NCBI RefSeq assembly: GCF_025460805.1
Contig: NZ_JAMXFJ010000010.1
Coordinates: forward strand, 62,001 to 126,000
DNA from: Microvirga sesbaniae
Lineage (GTDB): Bacteria; Pseudomonadota; Alphaproteobacteria; Rhizobiales; Beijerinckiaceae
Direction: 5' to 3'
DNA: 64,000 bases
Made by a program: the position numbers and the translations under genes. Of this stretch, positions 25,904 to 33,998 are shown piece by piece (positions within the stretch are counted from its first letter, which is position 1; each line of letters starts with the position of its first letter). Below the pieces are notes generated by a model. That model was not told the origin of the DNA. It worked only from the letters and a program-made list of their open reading frames with translations, and did no database searches.

Positions 25904-26716
25904 ATGAAGAAGAAGAACGCACTGTTTTTGGGAATTGCAGCCGTATCGGCTTCCTTCGCTTTCATCATCTCGAACGCCATGACGCCGGAGCCGCCCGCCC
26001 CGGCGCCTGTGAACGCCGTTCAGGCTCCGGCTGCGCCCGATCCTCGAGAGTTGACCGAGGTTCTCGTCGCCAGTGAGGACATTAAGATTGGTCAGCAGAT
26101 CAATCCGGCTCTGATGACTTGGCAGTCCTGGCCGAAGACCAATATCCCGCCGCACGCGATCACCCGCGATAGCCAGCCTGACGCCCTTACCGTCTATGAG
26201 AAGGCTACTGCCACGGCGACCGTGATGAAGGGTGAGCTCATCGTCGAAGCCCGCTTGATCCGCACGGACAAGTCAGGATTTGTCGCAACTTCCCTGCCCG
26301 AAGGCTATCGCGCCTTCTCAATCCGCCTCGATGCGGGCGGCGCCAATGCGGCCGGCGGAATGATCCTGCCCAACGATCGGGTCGACATCTACGTTACCGG
26401 TCAGGCTCCCCTCCCGGGTCGGACTGATATCGATTCCACGGTTCTCATGGAGAACATCCGTATCATCGCCATCGACCAGAACATTGAGAAGGCCGAGGGC
26501 TCTCATGCGATGATCGGAAGCACGGCGACCCTGGAGCTTACGCCAGAGCAGATCGTCTCGATCAATAAGGCGCAGAGGAATGGAACCCTTACCTTTGCCC
26601 TCCGCCCGATGCAGGAAAAGCAGGCGCAGACCCTGCGAGCCTCCGCCGAGGCAGCCCCGGCAAAGCCGGCCGATATCCAACTCATCCGCTTTGGCGTTGC
26701 GTCCACGCTGAACTGA
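25904..26716 (+). CDS. cpaB: Tad/Flp pilus assembly protein CpaB
   Basis: A 270-residue CpaB/RcpC homologue that works in the periplasm with the secretin. One N-terminal membrane helix (ALFLGIAAVSASFAFIISNA) is followed by a Pro/Ala linker, then a SAF-type domain (LVASEDIKIGQQINPALM, about residues 53-70) and the RcpC region (GFVATSLPEGYRAFSIRLD, VLPNDRVDIYVTG-like, VLMENIRIIAID). It is the first gene of the cpaB-tadC operon, with a leader carrying the TTAATTCGG element. The Shine-Dalgarno is weak (GGATAC). Order and length fit alphaproteobacterial Tad loci. Confidence 0.95.
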   Translation: MKKKNALFLGIAAVSASFAFIISNAMTPEPPAPAPVNAVQAPAAPDPRELTEVLVASEDIKIGQQINPALMTWQSWPKTNIPPHAITRDSQPDALTVYEKATATATVMKGELIVEARLIRTDKSGFVATSLPEGYRAFSIRLDAGGANAAGGMILPNDRVDIYVTGQAPLPGRTDIDSTVLMENIRIIAIDQNIEKAEGSHAMIGSTATLELTPEQIVSINKAQRNGTLTFALRPMQEKQAQTLRASAEAAPAKPADIQLIRFGVASTLN

Positions 26717-26726
26717 TACCGCTTTT

Positions 26727-26735
26727 CAAATTCGG
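26727..26735 (+). repeat. TTAATTCGG-like element (CAAATTCGG)
   Basis: Seven of nine positions match the element; it sits only nine bases before the cpaC start, where a ribosome site would be expected. Confidence 0.25.
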
Positions 26736-26744
26736 ATAACAATA

Positions 26745-28268
26745 ATGACAATTACCAGGAACCCGAGCGCACGGAACTTTCGAGGCGCTCTCACTCACGG
26801 TGCCGCATCACTCATCATTGCCGGACTTAGCTTCGGACTGTGCGGTCCTGCCAGTGCTGCCGATCCAGTGGCGGATCCCCTGGTAGGGGCTACCGCGGTG
26901 AGGGTGGCCAAGAGCTCCATCACCGTCGGGATCGGCAAATCCACCTTTCTCGATCTGAAGGCCGATGCCCGGGACGTGATTGTCACCAACCCGAGCGTCG
27001 TTCAGGCGACCATTCGCTCTGAGCGCAAGATGATGCTCCTAGGCCTTGGTGAAGGTGAGACCCAAGTCTATGTCATGGACGCCGAAGGGCGCCGGATCAC
27101 CAGCTACACGGTGCAGGTTTCACGCGACACAGGCCGTCTCGAGGAAATCCTGCGGGAGGTCATCCCAGGATCGACTATCCGGACCAAGATGATTGGAAAC
27201 TCTGTCATCCTGTCCGGAGAGGTGGATTCCGACATTCAGGCCAAGCAGGCGGTCGATGTGGCAACGGCCTACATGACCGCCGGGGTTCGGTCCCCGGACT
27301 CGGCTGCAGGCGGTGCCGGCATCTCCTCCGGCGCAGCCGGGGAAGGATCCCTCGGCCCGGTCATCAGCGCCCTCACTATCAAGGGGCGCGATCAGGTCAT
27401 GCTTAAAGTCACGATCGCGGAGATCCAGCGGAACGTGCTCAAGCAACTCGGCATCAAATGGACTGGCTCCTGGAGCCTGCAGGACGCGACTATCAATGCC
27501 GCGTTCTCGCCTGCCTATCCAGTCGCCGGTTCATCCCTTGCAAAGGCCACCCTGGGAGCCACCTGGCCGGGCGGTGACACCATCAACCTTGAGGCGATGG
27601 AACAGGCTGGCGTTGCCCATACCCTGGCCGAACCGACGCTGACGGCGATCTCGGGTGAGTCTGCCAGCTTCCTGGTCGGCGGCGAAATGCCAGTTCCAAG
27701 CGGAACGTCCTGCAGCGGCGACGGTAATTCAAGCTGCCAACCGACGATCACCTATAAGAAGTTCGGCGTGAGCCTGAACTTCACTCCGGTTGTACTCTCC
27801 GCAGGAAAGATCAACCTCAAGGTCGGAACCGAGGTCTCCGAAATCGACCCCAACAATCAGATCATCGTTCCGGCCGGGAACAACCAGAGCCTTGCCATTC
27901 CTGGCTTCAAGGTCCGCAAGCAGGACACCACGGTCGAAATGCCGTCAGGTGCCGCTTTGGTCACAGCTGGTCTCATCCAGCAGCAGACCAAACAGGCGGT
28001 CAACGGCCTGCCTGGACTGATGGATCTGCCGATCCTTGGGACCTTGTTCCGCTCCCGCGACTACCAGCGCCAGGAAACGGAACTCGTCATCATCGTGACC
28101 CCCTACCTCGCAAAGCCCATCGAGCCTCAGAAGATCGCTCGGCCCGACGATGGCTTTGCCCCAGCCTCCGAGCCAAACGCTGTGTTTCTCGGCCACATGA
28201 ACCGGAAGACGACCAGCAAGAGAGAGGCCAAGCCGATCTTCAAGCAGCCTGGTTTCATCATCAACTGA
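26745..28268 (+). CDS. cpaC: Tad pilus outer-membrane secretin CpaC
   Basis: A 507-residue secretin that forms the outer-membrane channel for the Flp pilus. A signal peptide ends near GPASAAD (about residue 40). The N-terminal pilus/secretin N domain (about 50-130: TVGIGKSTFLDLKADARDV) is followed by a BON-like domain (IPGSTIRTKMIGNSVILSGEV) and the secretin core from about 210 (VMLKVTIAEIQRNVLKQLG, ITYKKFGVSLNFTP, LPGLMDLPILGTLFRS, ELVIIVTPYL). All are hallmark secretin segments. It starts 28 bp after cpaB with almost no Shine-Dalgarno. A paralogue with only the N domain is encoded at 41051-41737. Confidence 0.95.
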   Translation: MTITRNPSARNFRGALTHGAASLIIAGLSFGLCGPASAADPVADPLVGATAVRVAKSSITVGIGKSTFLDLKADARDVIVTNPSVVQATIRSERKMMLLGLGEGETQVYVMDAEGRRITSYTVQVSRDTGRLEEILREVIPGSTIRTKMIGNSVILSGEVDSDIQAKQAVDVATAYMTAGVRSPDSAAGGAGISSGAAGEGSLGPVISALTIKGRDQVMLKVTIAEIQRNVLKQLGIKWTGSWSLQDATINAAFSPAYPVAGSSLAKATLGATWPGGDTINLEAMEQAGVAHTLAEPTLTAISGESASFLVGGEMPVPSGTSCSGDGNSSCQPTITYKKFGVSLNFTPVVLSAGKINLKVGTEVSEIDPNNQIIVPAGNNQSLAIPGFKVRKQDTTVEMPSGAALVTAGLIQQQTKQAVNGLPGLMDLPILGTLFRSRDYQRQETELVIIVTPYLAKPIEPQKIARPDDGFAPASEPNAVFLGHMNRKTTSKREAKPIFKQPGFIIN

Positions 28269-28298
28269 CGCCGCCTGACCATTCCCGAAGGATTTCCC

Positions 28299-29018
28299 AT
28301 GTTCAAGAAACTCACCGCGGCGGCATGCTTCTCCCTCCTGGCGGCTGGCTGCGCCGACCGCGAGCTTCCCGCCTACGCCCTTCCTTACGCTCCCGACGTG
28401 CGGGACCGCCACCCGATCGTCCTGAAGAACGAGCTTACGGACCTCGACATCTATCCGACACAGATCAGTGGCTTGGACCTTCGCCAGAAAGTCGATCTGC
28501 GGGACTTCGCACGCTCCTACCTTCCGGCAGGAAAGACGAATCTTATCGTCTCGTCGCCGTACAAGGCGCAGGCGGCCGACAACGCTGCCGTCGACAGGTT
28601 CGCCAGCGTTGTAGTGAAGGAACTCGTTTCGGCGGGGGTGCCCCGCGCAGCCATCGAGATGAAGAAGTATCAGAGCTTCAACGAAGACCGCATTGAGCCC
28701 GTAAAGGTCGCTTTCGTGCAGGTTGCGGCGGGCGTCCCCCACCCCTGCGGGGACTGGCCGGAGGACCTCGGCGCGGGCAGCCCAGTGGTCGACATGGAGA
28801 ACCTCACGTCCGCGAACTTCGGCTGCGCCCACCAGCAAAACCTTGCTGCTCAGATGGCGAACCCCATGGACGCGGTTCGTCCCGCCCGCGAGACCTCACC
28901 CGACTCTACCCAGCGTGTCCTGATGCTGCGCCGCTACGTCGCCGGCGAGGCCACCCCGTCCAAGCAGACTTCGGGCGGGTTCCAGGACAGCGATACGTCG
29001 TCTTCAGGCTCGAACTGA
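28299..29018 (+). CDS. cpaD: Tad pilus lipoprotein CpaD
   Basis: A 239-residue lipoprotein with signal and lipobox LLAAGC (Cys18). The mature protein begins CADRELPAYAL and carries the CpaD features: a TNLIVSSPYKAQ-like strand, DRFASVVVKELVSAGVPRAAI and, late in the protein, CGDWPEDLG followed by NFGCAHQQNLAAQMANP, which is the signature end of CpaD. It helps place and stabilise the CpaC channel. AAGGA lies six bases before the ATG. Interestingly, the mature N-terminus resembles that of the small lipoprotein at 46358. Confidence 0.93.
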   Translation: MFKKLTAAACFSLLAAGCADRELPAYALPYAPDVRDRHPIVLKNELTDLDIYPTQISGLDLRQKVDLRDFARSYLPAGKTNLIVSSPYKAQAADNAAVDRFASVVVKELVSAGVPRAAIEMKKYQSFNEDRIEPVKVAFVQVAAGVPHPCGDWPEDLGAGSPVVDMENLTSANFGCAHQQNLAAQMANPMDAVRPARETSPDSTQRVLMLRRYVAGEATPSKQTSGGFQDSDTSSSGSN

Positions 29019-29037
29019 TCTCGGTAAGGACCAAGTG

Positions 29038-30324
29038 ATGAACCACATGAATCCTCTCCTTAACCACTCGATGGCCACTCCGCTGGCACCTGTTCCGCGG
29101 ATCACCATCGATGCGTTCTGCCAGACCAAGCCTGTTGCCCGCTTTGTCGCCGATGCCTTCAAGGATCCTATCCTGACCCGCGCCAAGACCGATCTCCTGG
29201 AAGGCGGTCTGCACGATGCTATCGCGTACTATTCCACCGGAAGCGGCACTCCCAGCGTGATTGTCCTGGAGATTGGCCCGGACGAGGACAACTTCCTGCC
29301 CGTCCTGGACGAGTTGGCTACTCACTGCGCCGAAACCACGAATGTCATCGTAATTGGCCACCGAAACAGTGTCCGTATCCATCGGGCTCTTCAAGACCGA
29401 AATGTGCGTGACTACCTCGTGGTTGAGGAGCTCGACCGGTTTGACATCATCCGGGCGATCTCGCGGATCTATTCCGAAGATTCCGGCGTGGGGCATGGGC
29501 ATGTCACCGCTGTCATCGGCAGCGTTGGGGGCGCCGGGGTGACGACGGTAGCCTCCAATTTGGCGGCAAGCCTGGCCAGCATTGTCCCGTCATCGGTGCT
29601 CGTCGACCTGAATTTTGGCTTTGGCGCCTCTGCGTTCAACTTCAATCAGGAGCCGAAGCAGGACATCTCCGAGGCCTTGTCCACCCCGGAGCGGATCGAC
29701 GCCAACCTACTCGAGCGTCTCCTCGTCCAATGTGACGACAATCTTGCCATCCTGCCTGCCCCTGCAACTCTCGATAAGACCTGGGACGTTCGTGAGGATG
29801 CTGTCTCCCGGATCATCGAGACACTACGCCGAGACAACACGAACCTTGTGCTTGATATGCCGCGCGTCTGGACGAACTGGACATTGCTCGCGCTGCAGGT
29901 CTCTACCGAGGTGATCTTGGTTGTCACGCCATCGCTTCTCAGTATCCGGAACGCCCAGGAGACTGTGGCAGCCTTGGATCGTATCGGAAAGCGCCCTCGC
30001 CTCATCGTTAATCGGCATAGCGGCCCGAAAAGCTCGGACCCTTCGATCGCCGACATCACCAAGGCGTTGAGCGGATTGGAACCCGATGCGGTGCTCGCGT
30101 ATGACCGCGATTTGCACCATGAGGCTTCTGAGAACGCTCGGATGCTGGCCCAGGTTCAGCCAAACAACCCGACAGCACAGAGCCTTAAGGAGATCGCACG
30201 CTCTCTGGCTGGTGTTGTTACATCAAACGCCGTTGAGCAGGCCGCCAGTCCCCCTTCGTCAGGACTTTCGTCGTTGATCGGGCGTCTTTCCAAGGCTCTC
30301 CCGAGCAGAGCCAAGTCCAACTGA
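29038..30324 (+). CDS. cpaE: Tad pilus localisation ATPase-like CpaE
   Basis: A 428-residue CpaE/TadZ protein. ATG 29038 lies seven bases after AAGGA; the GTG just before it is less well spaced. The N-terminal 125 residues form a receiver-like domain without obvious phosphoacceptor chemistry. A ParA/MinD-like domain begins at about residue 159 with SVGGAGVTTVASNLA, in which the lysines of the deviant Walker A are missing, as in many CpaE proteins, so ATP hydrolysis may be weak or absent. It probably marks the pole or site where the pilus is built and recruits CpaF. Confidence 0.93.
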   Translation: MNHMNPLLNHSMATPLAPVPRITIDAFCQTKPVARFVADAFKDPILTRAKTDLLEGGLHDAIAYYSTGSGTPSVIVLEIGPDEDNFLPVLDELATHCAETTNVIVIGHRNSVRIHRALQDRNVRDYLVVEELDRFDIIRAISRIYSEDSGVGHGHVTAVIGSVGGAGVTTVASNLAASLASIVPSSVLVDLNFGFGASAFNFNQEPKQDISEALSTPERIDANLLERLLVQCDDNLAILPAPATLDKTWDVREDAVSRIIETLRRDNTNLVLDMPRVWTNWTLLALQVSTEVILVVTPSLLSIRNAQETVAALDRIGKRPRLIVNRHSGPKSSDPSIADITKALSGLEPDAVLAYDRDLHHEASENARMLAQVQPNNPTAQSLKEIARSLAGVVTSNAVEQAASPPSSGLSSLIGRLSKALPSRAKSN

Positions 30325-30350
30325 ATTGAACCAATCGAATTGAGATCGTC

Positions 30351-31877
30351 ATGGCGTTCGGCACCAAGAAATCTGAACCTCGCTCCGTCAACGAAGTTGC
30401 TAGACCAATAGCGCCCGTCGCCCCAAGGACAGCGCCGGCGGGCTTCGGCAGCTCAGTGCCTCCTGCGCCCGGGGGCTTCGGTCAAACGCCCAAGCCCGGC
30501 TCGGGCACCGTTGTGGCTATCCCCGCGGCAGCCAACCCACAACGTTCCCCTGCCCAGATCAAGTCGAGCGTCTCGGCCTTGCCAGCCAACACGACAGTGA
30601 TGTCGGCAAATTACTTCGAGTGGAAGAAGCGGGTCTCGGATCAACTCTTCGGCAACCTGGATCTAATGCAGCGTCTTGGAGCCCTCGATAGCTCCCAGGC
30701 AGCAGAGGAAATCCAGGAAACGGCCAGGCAGATCATGGCCGAGTTGGAGATCGCAATCTCGAAGGTGGAACAGGACCAGATGCTTCGCGATCTGGTCGAT
30801 GACATCCTCGGCTTCGGCCCCCTCCAGCCGTTGCTCGATCGGCAGGATATCGCCGACATCATGGTGAACCGGCCCGACCAGGTTTACATCGAGGTTGGCG
30901 GCCAGATGGAGCTCGTGCCGAACTGCCGCTTTATCGATGAAAGCCACGTCTTCAACATCGCTCAGCGACTTGTTGGTCAGAGCGGCCGCAGTGTCGACGA
31001 AGCCAATCCTATCTGCGAAGCCCGCCTCTCAGACGGCTCCCGCCTTAGTGTCGTCGTTCCTCCGATCACAAAGTACACGACCATCACCATTCGTAAGTTC
31101 AGAGCAGAACGCCTGACACTCAACGACCTGATCAAATTCGGGACGATTTCTCCGAACGCGGCTGAGTTGCTCAAAATCATCGGCAAGTGCCGGCTCAATG
31201 TCATCGTCTCGGGGGGCACCGGTTCCGGTAAGACCACTCTCCTGAACTGCCTCTCGGCTTTCATCGACGACAAGGAGCGCATCCTGACAGTCGAAGATAC
31301 GGCTGAACTCCAGCTTCAGCAGCCCCACGTGGTGCCCATGGAGGCACGGCCGCCCAGCATTGAGGGTGTGGGGGAGATCAATATCGAGAAGCTTGTGAAG
31401 ACCACTCTGCGCATGCGCCCAACCCGCGTTCTGATCGGTGAGGTCCGCGGCGAGGAGATGTTCTTTCTTCTCCAGGCCATGAGCTCGGGCCACCCTGGCT
31501 CGATGGGTACTCTTCACGCCAATGATCCGAAGGGTGCACTGACAAGGATGGAGTCATTTGTGGTCATGGGGCGGCCGAACCTCAATAAATCCGACGTTCG
31601 CAAGATGATCCATGAATCTGTCGACGTGATTGTTCAGGTCAACCGGCTGCCCGACGGCACGCGTCGCATCACCCACATCACAGAGCTTACCGGGATGGAG
31701 GGCGACGTGATTTCGACCCAGGATCTCCTGGTTTACAAGATCGAAGGTGAAGACGAGCGCAGGCGCATCATCGGCCATCACGAGTTTCAAGGCGTGGTAA
31801 AGCCGAAGATCTACGAGAAGGCGGCGTTCTATGGCGAAGGCGAAAGGCTGATGAAGATCCTTTCGGGCGCGGCATAA
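30351..31877 (+). CDS. cpaF: Tad pilus secretion ATPase CpaF/TadA
   Basis: A 508-residue secretion ATPase of the VirB11/GspE superfamily that powers pilus extension and probably retraction. A Pro/Ala-rich, disordered N-terminus (about 80 residues) precedes the conserved N-terminal domain (LVDDILGFGPLQPLL and DIADIMVN). Walker A is GGTGSGKTT (about 288-296). The Asp box is TVEDTAELQL, Walker B is LIGEVRGEEMFFLLQAM, and the His box is GHPGSMGTLHAND. All catalytic motifs are intact. Operon position between cpaE and tadB is canonical. Confidence 0.96.
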   Translation: MAFGTKKSEPRSVNEVARPIAPVAPRTAPAGFGSSVPPAPGGFGQTPKPGSGTVVAIPAAANPQRSPAQIKSSVSALPANTTVMSANYFEWKKRVSDQLFGNLDLMQRLGALDSSQAAEEIQETARQIMAELEIAISKVEQDQMLRDLVDDILGFGPLQPLLDRQDIADIMVNRPDQVYIEVGGQMELVPNCRFIDESHVFNIAQRLVGQSGRSVDEANPICEARLSDGSRLSVVVPPITKYTTITIRKFRAERLTLNDLIKFGTISPNAAELLKIIGKCRLNVIVSGGTGSGKTTLLNCLSAFIDDKERILTVEDTAELQLQQPHVVPMEARPPSIEGVGEINIEKLVKTTLRMRPTRVLIGEVRGEEMFFLLQAMSSGHPGSMGTLHANDPKGALTRMESFVVMGRPNLNKSDVRKMIHESVDVIVQVNRLPDGTRRITHITELTGMEGDVISTQDLLVYKIEGEDERRRIIGHHEFQGVVKPKIYEKAAFYGEGERLMKILSGAA

Positions 31878-31889
31878 GGTCGAGTTCTC

Positions 31890-32864
31890 ATGCAAACATC
31901 TCAATTGATCATCGGGCTCTGTAGCTTTGTTGCTATCGGTTCCCTATCGTATGTCTTTCTGTCACCGAAGATCTCAGATGAGTCTGTGGCGGCCACCCGC
32001 CTGTCCAAACTCACCAAGGACGGTGCTGCCGTCAATGCCAAGGCAGTCCTTGACCGGCGGCGCCGGCGCGCAGTGGTTCATAACCTTGAGGACCTCCAGG
32101 CGGAGGAGAAAAGCCGGAAGAACATCCCGATGGATGTTCTCATTCGGCAAGCCGGCTTGGATTGGACGACCCAGCGGTACTACCTGATGATGGCCTCCGG
32201 CCTGGCTATCACGTCCATCGCTGTGTACCTCCTTTCCATGAGCCTCTTTGCGACCGCCATTGCGGCTCTCATTGCGCCTATGATCTGGCCCAAGATGTAC
32301 GTGTCTCGGCTCCGGGAAAAGCGCATTCAGAAGTTCCTTGATCAGTTCCCAAGTGGCCTTGATATCATCATCCGCGGCCTCAAATCCGGCCTCCCGATCC
32401 GGACCTGTTTGGTCACCATAGCGACGGAGGCTGAAGAGCCCCTTCGGTCCGAGTTTCAGGCTGTCATGCAAGCCCAATCCCTTGGAATGACGATCGCTGA
32501 CGCGGTTGCCCGGATGCGTCTGACGGTCCCTTCGCCCGAAACTAATTTCTTCATCACCCTCATCGAGGTGCAGCAGGCGGCCGGCTCAAACCTCGCTGAG
32601 ACGCTTCAAACCCTGTCGAATATGATGCGTGCCCGGAAACAAATGCGGGAGAAGATCAAGTCTCTCGCGGCCCAGCCAAAGGTGTCCGCATACATCATTG
32701 GGGCTGTGCCAGTCGTCGTGATGGTCGCTGTCCAGTTTATTTCACCTGAGTACTTGGAGCCGTTATTCTACACGACTCTCGGACACGTGGTACTTGGCGG
32801 CTGTATCCTCTGGGCTGGCTTCGGTGCCCTTCTCATGAAGTCGTTCATGAAGATCAAGATCTAG
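31890..32864 (+). CDS. tadB: Tad pilus inner-membrane platform protein TadB
   Basis: A 324-residue type II secretion F-domain protein. The first helix is at residues 5-26, a second and third hydrophobic pair at about 95-135 (YYLMMASGLAITSIAVYLL), then the GspF-type cytoplasmic domain (FPSGLDIIIRGLKSGLPI and LIEVQQAAGSNLAETLQTLSNM) and two C-terminal helices. It forms the platform with TadC on which CpaF acts. ATG 31890 has AAGGT nine bases upstream, 12 bp after cpaF. Confidence 0.95.
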   Translation: MQTSQLIIGLCSFVAIGSLSYVFLSPKISDESVAATRLSKLTKDGAAVNAKAVLDRRRRRAVVHNLEDLQAEEKSRKNIPMDVLIRQAGLDWTTQRYYLMMASGLAITSIAVYLLSMSLFATAIAALIAPMIWPKMYVSRLREKRIQKFLDQFPSGLDIIIRGLKSGLPIRTCLVTIATEAEEPLRSEFQAVMQAQSLGMTIADAVARMRLTVPSPETNFFITLIEVQQAAGSNLAETLQTLSNMMRARKQMREKIKSLAAQPKVSAYIIGAVPVVVMVAVQFISPEYLEPLFYTTLGHVVLGGCILWAGFGALLMKSFMKIKI

Positions 32865-32875
32865 GAAACGCTGCC

Positions 32876-33814
32876 ATGCACCAATTGATCATCATTGGAT
32901 TGATTACGATTGCACTTACGACCGTCGGCATGGTCGTCATGCAGATGTTCGAGCCGGAGAGCGTAGGCAACGTTCGCCGGCGCCGCCTTGAAGAGACTGC
33001 GCCGGATAAACTTCGGTCGGCGGGACAGACCGACGGCATGGGTCGTGTGAAGTTCATGCCCGGCCGCCAAGTTCGGACCATCGTGACCCGGCTCAATCTC
33101 GCTCGATATCTCGGTACGGAGGACGCCCGGGATCGCCTCGTCCAGGCGGGCTACCGCTCCCCCGCCCACGAAGTGAGCTTTCTGTTCGCCCGGTTCATCG
33201 CGCCTGTTTCCTTGATCGTCCTCACGACGTCCTACCTGTTCCTGACCGGGGCCCTTGCCGGGAACCTGCTGCAGCAGGTGCTGGTGATTATGTTCATGGG
33301 ATTTGCAGGCCTAAGGCTCCCTGAGATCTTCCTCAGCCGAACGATCCGGGCGCGCCAGGAATCGATCAGATTGGCTTGGCCGGACGCGCTCGACCTCCTG
33401 AACATTTGTGTGAGGTCCGGCATCTCGGTCGAGCAATCTATCCGCAAGGTCTCGGACAAGATCGGCCACCAATCATTCCCGCTGGCGGAGGAATTCAGGA
33501 TCCTGCTTGCTGAAATGGCCTATCTGTCTTCCCGCCGTCAGGCATACGAGAACCTCTATAAACGGGTCGAACTGGGTCCGATCCGCAACTTTGCATCAAC
33601 CCTGATCCAGGCTGAGTTGAACGGTACACCCGTTAGTGATGCTCTGAAAACGTTGGCCGACGAGGGGCGTCTCGAGAGAATGAACGAGGCAGAACGTCGG
33701 GCAGCCGCGATGGGGCCGAAACTCACGCTTCCGATGATCCTGACACTCCTTCCGGTGCTCATCACGATCATTGTCAGCCCATTGCTCATCAAGGTCTTGA
33801 CCGGCGGTCTCTGA
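32876..33814 (+). CDS. tadC: Tad pilus inner-membrane platform protein TadC
   Basis: A 312-residue partner of TadB with the same GspF layout: N-terminal helix (LIIIGLITIALTTVGMVVMQ), two middle helices around residues 100-150, cytoplasmic domain (WPDALDLLNICVRSGISVEQSI and FASTLIQAELNGTPVSDALKTLADEGR) and a C-terminal helix (LPMILTLLPVLITIIVSPLLI). AGGA stands nine bases before the ATG. It is the last gene of the operon, followed by the hairpin at 33857-33877. Confidence 0.95.
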   Translation: MHQLIIIGLITIALTTVGMVVMQMFEPESVGNVRRRRLEETAPDKLRSAGQTDGMGRVKFMPGRQVRTIVTRLNLARYLGTEDARDRLVQAGYRSPAHEVSFLFARFIAPVSLIVLTTSYLFLTGALAGNLLQQVLVIMFMGFAGLRLPEIFLSRTIRARQESIRLAWPDALDLLNICVRSGISVEQSIRKVSDKIGHQSFPLAEEFRILLAEMAYLSSRRQAYENLYKRVELGPIRNFASTLIQAELNGTPVSDALKTLADEGRLERMNEAERRAAAMGPKLTLPMILTLLPVLITIIVSPLLIKVLTGGL

Positions 33815-33856
33815 CTGCCCGCTTCACGGCCGGGACCTTGCACATTCCGCGGTTCT

Positions 33857-33877
33857 AGAGGGGCTTAAAGCCCCTCT
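33857..33877 (+). terminator. Terminator of cpaB-tadC operon
   Basis: Perfect 8-bp stem AGAGGGGC/GCCCCTCT with a TTAAA loop, followed by TTTCC, 42 bp past the tadC stop. Confidence 0.7.
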
Positions 33878-33904
33878 TTCCGCAATAGAGTGGCCAAATA
33901 GCGT

Positions 33905-33933
33905 TTCATAATTCGTTAAACTTGGCCTATAAT
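33905..33933 (+). promoter_or_regulatory. Candidate promoter of TadG-like gene
   Basis: TATAAT at 33928-33933 with TTCATA 17 bp upstream (four of six matches to the -35 consensus). An ATAATTCG element overlaps the spacer. It lies about 65 bp before the start at 33999 and after the tadC terminator. Confidence 0.5.
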
Positions 33934-33998
33934 CCCATCGAACAAATCGCTGGCGAGTGACCTGGCCGGCTCTGACCTCCCAATGACTAGGACAAGCC